DNA of 7,865 bases from Erysipelotrichaceae bacterium (GTDB lineage Bacteria; Bacillota_I; Bacilli_A; Erysipelotrichales; Erysipelotrichaceae). Location of the stretch: positions 1 to 7,865 of the forward strand of contig JAFZBT010000170.1 in assembly GCA_017561615.1 (NCBI GenBank). The letters are read 5' to 3'. Positions 5,425 through 7,865 of this stretch are shown one piece after another. Under the pieces are notes generated by a model that saw only the letters and a program-made list of their open reading frames with translations, was not told the origin of the DNA and searched no databases. Made by a program: the position numbers and the translations under genes. The first letter of the stretch is position 1, and each line of letters opens with the position of its first letter.

Positions 5425-6486
5425 TTAGCGGTTGTGCGCTCCCAGATGGATCATCCGGCCGCCCAGAATGAATCCGGCCAGGGCAACCAGCCCGATGGCG
5501 CCGCTGATGAGCATTTCGTTGGTTGACAGGGCAATGCGGCTGTTGACCAGCGTGGAGTTCGGGGTATTGGGATTGGTCTGGTTGTTTCCTCCCGGGTTCG
5601 GGTTAGTCTGGGAGTTGTAATCCGTCTGGCGGATGATGGTGACCACATAGGCGTTGGAACTGCCGTCTTCCGCGGTGACGTTGATGACGACCTGATTGTT
5701 GATCTCCCTTTCAATGGTATAGGAAGCCTTGGGATCCTCGACTTCGCAGCTGATCGTGAAGTCGTCAGCCGGGTCAATCACCAGCCGGTAGGCATTGGTG
5801 GTCTTGCTGAAGTCGGGATTCAGGGTTCCCTTGCTGGCAGTCAGGCTTCTCAGGTAGGTATCATTGCTCAGGTGCTGGTCAATGATGACGTTCTGGGAAA
5901 CGTCGGGGATCTTGTCGCTCTTGGCGCTCTGGACCTCGACGGTCTTGGTGCCGTAGATGGGGTCGGGTACGACGACGCCTTCCTCTCCGGCTTCAATTCT
6001 GGCCTTGGCCTCGTCGATATCTGACTGATTGGTGATGACGTCCTTGTCCTCGACTTCCTTGGTTTCGGTGACCGTATAGTTGCCCTTGACGTTCTTGGCT
6101 TCGATCGTGGTCGTCGTCTTGCCGTTGGCGATGACGACGAAGGTGATCTTCAGCAGATTGGTATCACTGGTGATCAGCGTCGGATCGCTGCCCGAGGCTG
6201 AAGCCGTGAACTTGATGGTTCCCGCCTTGGAGGTATCGAACTTCACTTCCCACTTGCTGGGCGAAAGGTCATCCGCCTTGTAGAAGGCCACCACGTTCTT
6301 GTCATAGGTAATCGTACCGGATACGCTGTCATAGCCGTTTCCGGCAACCGAATAGGTCATCAGCAGAAGATTGCCGATGTCCGTCTTGACGGTTCCGGTC
6401 AGGGATCCCTTGGCGTCATCGGCGCGTACGGGGACGGCTGACAGGCAGAGCGCTAGTACAAGTATTAACAGAAAATGCTTTTTCAT
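5425..6486 (-). CDS. Secreted membrane-anchored protein with cohesin-like and cadherin-like domains
   Basis: The 353-aa product is built as a surface protein. Residues 1-22 are a signal peptide (MKKH, hydrophobic core, VRA cleavage site). Residues about 28-135 look like a cohesin/dockerin-partner-type beta-sandwich (GYDSVSGTITYD, VVAFYKA, GTIKFTASAS, LLKITFVV). Residues 136-205 are a charged spacer. Residues about 206-286 match the cadherin-like beta-sandwich repeat (LRSLTASKGTLNPDFSKTT, AYRLVID, VVINVTAEDGSSNAYVV). Residues 291-312 form an Asn/Pro/Thr-rich linker. Residues 325-343 are one transmembrane helix followed by a short basic tail (RMIHLGAHNR), giving an outside-facing protein anchored without an LPxTG motif. 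Cohesin domains bind dockerins in cellulosomes, but no dockerin or glycosidase is visible here, so a role in surface assembly or adhesion is only inferred. The start has TAAGGTGA 4 nt upstream. It has its own promoter and shares a terminator with the convergent hydrolase. Confidence 0.9.
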   Translation of the reverse strand: MKKHFLLILVLALCLSAVPVRADDAKGSLTGTVKTDIGNLLLMTYSVAGNGYDSVSGTITYDKNVVAFYKADDLSPSKWEVKFDTSKAGTIKFTASASGSDPTLITSDTNLLKITFVVIANGKTTTTIEAKNVKGNYTVTETKEVEDKDVITNQSDIDEAKARIEAGEEGVVVPDPIYGTKTVEVQSAKSDKIPDVSQNVIIDQHLSNDTYLRSLTASKGTLNPDFSKTTNAYRLVIDPADDFTISCEVEDPKASYTIEREINNQVVINVTAEDGSSNAYVVTIIRQTDYNSQTNPNPGGNNQTNPNTPNSTLVNSRIALSTNEMLISGAIGLVALAGFILGGRMIHLGAHNR

Positions 6487-6506
6487 TTAATCACCTTACC
6501 TTACTT

Positions 6507-6535
6507 ATCTTACCATTAAAAGAATAAATCAACAA
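6507..6535 (-). promoter_or_regulatory. Promoter of the cohesin-like gene
   Basis: On the minus strand TTGTTG (6530-6535) is 17 bp from TAAGAT (6507-6512), with TGG before the -10 giving an extended element. The predicted start near 6500 yields a leader of only about 14 nt that contains the ribosome site (6491-6498). Confidence 0.65.
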
Positions 6536-6556
6536 GTTTTCCCCGGAACGCTGCCC

Positions 6557-6585
6557 AGCCGCAAAATGAAGCCTGCAAAGCCGCA
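6557..6585 (+). repeat. AGCCGCA direct repeat upstream of the glpK promoter
   Basis: AGCCGCA occurs at 6557-6563 and 6579-6585, 22 nt apart start to start, about two helical turns, immediately upstream of the glpK -10 box. The first copy extends to AGCCGCAAAATG, a 12-mer also present at 4618-4629. It could be an activator site compensating for the poor -35; this is speculative. Confidence 0.35.
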
Positions 6586-6591
6586 TTGATG

Positions 6592-6600
6592 TGATAGAAT
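6592..6600 (+). promoter_or_regulatory. Extended -10 promoter of glpK
   Basis: TGATAGAAT fits the extended -10 consensus, with TAGAAT at 6595-6600. No good -35 is found 16-18 bp upstream (CCTGCA at 6572-6577), which suggests dependence on the TG element or an activator. The predicted start near 6607 leaves a leader of about 21 nt. I found no clear catabolite-response (cre) box. Confidence 0.55.
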
Positions 6601-6612
6601 AGAGACGGAATC

Positions 6613-6618
6613 AAGAGG
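6613..6618 (+). promoter_or_regulatory. Ribosome binding site of glpK
   Basis: AAGAGG is 9 nt before the ATG at 6628 and fixes that start, which also gives the standard GlpK N-terminus. Confidence 0.7.
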
Positions 6619-6627
6619 TTTAATAAT

Positions 6628-7865
6628 ATGAACAATTATATTCTAGCAATCGACCAGGGAACGACCAGCTCGCGCGCCATCATTTTCGATGACAGCCTGA
6701 AGATCGTTGCCGTATCCCAGCAGGAAATTCCCAACCAGTTTCCCAAGCCGGGATGGGTGGAAATGGACGGACACGAGATCTTCACCAGCGTTGAGTATGT
6801 CTGCCTGAATGTCGTCCAGAAGGCCGGCATCAGCGTCAGTGACATCAGGGCCATCGGCATTACCAACCAGAGAGAAACGACCATTGTCTGGGACCGAAAG
6901 ACCGGACTGCCGGTCTACAGCGCCCTGGTATGGCAGTCCAGGCAGTCGGCCGAACTGTGCGAGAAGGTCATCAGGGCCGGTCACGCTGAACTGATCAGAA
7001 AGAAGACCGGACTGCCGGTAGACCCCTATTTCTCCGCCAGCAAGATCAGATGGATCCTTGACAACATCGAAAACGGCCAGCAGAGAGCGGAAAACGGCGA
7101 ACTGATGTTCGGCACCGTTGACAGCTGGCTGGTCTACAAGCTGACCGGGCATCAGGTCCACGTCACCGACGTCACCAACGCTTCCAGAACGATGCTGATG
7201 AACATCGATACCCTGCAGTGGGATCCCGAACTGCTCAGCATCTGGAACATACCGGAAAACATGTTGCCGCAGATCAGGGCAACCTCGGAAGTATACGGCC
7301 AGACCAGCCTGTTAGGTACACCGATACCGATCGCCGCCATTGCCGGAGACCAGCAGAGCGCTCTGTTTGGCCAGATGTGCTTTGACGAAGGCCAGTGCAA
7401 GAATACTTACGGTACCGGCTGCTTCCTGCTGTTCAACACCGGAAACAAGCGCATAGAATCCAAGAACGGTCTGGTAACGACCGTCGGCTGGAAGATCGGC
7501 GATGAAGTCGTCTACGCTCTGGAGGGCTCAGTCTTCGTGGCCGGAGCCGCCATCCAATGGCTGCGGGACGGTCTTAAACTGATCAGCCGGGCTTCCGAGA
7601 CCAAGGAGATTGCGGAAAGCCTGGAAGACTCTGACGGCGTCTATGTCGTGCCCGCCTTTACCGGCCTGGGTGCCCCGTATTGGGATCAGCACGCCCGGGG
7701 AGCCATCTTCGGACTTACCCGCGGAACGAGCACTGCCCATCTGATCAGAGCGACTCTTGAATCGCTGGCCTATCAGAGTTATGACGTCATTGAAGCCATG
7801 GAAAACGACACCGGAATGCTGATCTCGACCCTGCAGGTCGACGGCGGCGCCTGTAAGAACGACTA
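6628..7865 (+). CDS. glpK: Glycerol kinase (3' truncated)
   Basis: GlpK phosphorylates glycerol with ATP to sn-glycerol 3-phosphate, trapping it in the cytoplasm for lipid synthesis or oxidation. The frame is open to the window edge: 412 complete codons of an expected total near 500, so about 85 residues are missing. Family marks are [10 protein letters not shown] (residues 8-17), GWVEMDG (42-48), [10 protein letters not shown] (79-88), FGGY signature 1 around YFSASKIRW (134-142), [10 protein letters not shown] (240-249), YGTGCF (261-266), [17 protein letters not shown] (299-315), GLGAPYW (346-352) and signature 2 from about 358. R82, E83, Y134 and D241 match the E. coli glycerol-binding R83, E84, Y135 and D245. 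The histidine that HPr phosphorylates in enterococcal GlpK has no equivalent: the loop reads [12 protein letters not shown] (223-234). The gene has its own promoter and is divergent from the cohesin-like gene. Its C-terminus and any glpF/glpO neighbours lie off the window. Confidence 0.97.
   Translation, partial: MNNYILAIDQGTTSSRAIIFDDSLKIVAVSQQEIPNQFPKPGWVEMDGHEIFTSVEYVCLNVVQKAGISVSDIRAIGITNQRETTIVWDRKTGLPVYSALVWQSRQSAELCEKVIRAGHAELIRKKTGLPVDPYFSASKIRWILDNIENGQQRAENGELMFGTVDSWLVYKLTGHQVHVTDVTNASRTMLMNIDTLQWDPELLSIWNIPENMLPQIRATSEVYGQTSLLGTPIPIAAIAGDQQSALFGQMCFDEGQCKNTYGTGCFLLFNTGNKRIESKNGLVTTVGWKIGDEVVYALEGSVFVAGAAIQWLRDGLKLISRASETKEIAESLEDSDGVYVVPAFTGLGAPYWDQHARGAIFGLTRGTSTAHLIRATLESLAYQSYDVIEAMENDTGMLISTLQVDGGACKND

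Noticed and set aside
6487..6627. Possible catabolite-response element or riboswitch before glpK
   Set aside because: No match to the WTGNNARCGNWWWCAW pattern was found, and the predicted leader of about 21 nt is too short for a riboswitch.
6636..7740. Minus-strand frames opposite glpK
   Set aside because: The plus strand is an uninterrupted glycerol kinase with all family motifs; the antisense frames have no supporting signals.

Overview
The window looks like a chromosomal segment from a low-GC-lineage Gram-positive bacterium (Bacillota) of roughly balanced base composition, most like a gut-associated member of the Erysipelotrichales/Clostridia. Grounds: strong AGGAGG-type ribosome sites, compact operons, extended -10 promoters, a clostripain-family lipoprotein, a DUF4428-like zinc-finger protein, a cohesin/cadherin-like surface protein, and AsnA and GlpK sequences of Gram-positive type. 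The taxonomic call is inference from protein character, not from a marker gene.

Layout, left to right. (1) Positions 2-1398, plus strand: the 3' part of a small kinase-fold gene (Bud32/aminoglycoside-kinase-like), followed after 35 nt by a complete asnA (aspartate--ammonia ligase), then a C(UUCG)G hairpin terminator. (2) Positions 1516-4524, minus strand: a tight three-gene operon read right to left. It holds a 182-aa zinc-finger protein, a 74-aa acidic-repeat small protein, and a 744-aa secreted clostripain-family (C11) protease lipoprotein. The zinc-finger stop codon lies inside the next gene's ribosome site, and the small gene overlaps the protease start by 14 nt. (3) A 178-nt divergent intergenic region (4525-4702) with two facing-away promoters, a 12-bp perfect palindrome and an orphan hairpin. 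(4) Positions 4703-5386, plus strand: a metallo-beta-lactamase-fold hydrolase whose predicted transcription start coincides with its ATG. (5) Positions 5425-6486, minus strand: a secreted, membrane-anchored protein with a cohesin-like domain and a cadherin-like beta-sandwich, convergent with the hydrolase and sharing a bidirectional terminator. (6) A 141-nt divergent region and then glpK (glycerol kinase) from 6628, cut by the right edge after 412 codons.

These are mostly independent transcription units: asparagine synthesis, an envelope proteolysis operon, a stand-alone hydrolase, a surface-display protein and glycerol catabolism. There is no rRNA, tRNA, CRISPR array, insertion sequence or prophage. 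No gene-free stretch exceeds 300 bases. The least explained and most interesting unit is the zinc-finger / acidic-repeat / C11 protease operon, whose small middle gene carries 12-bp tandem repeats just upstream of the protease start.
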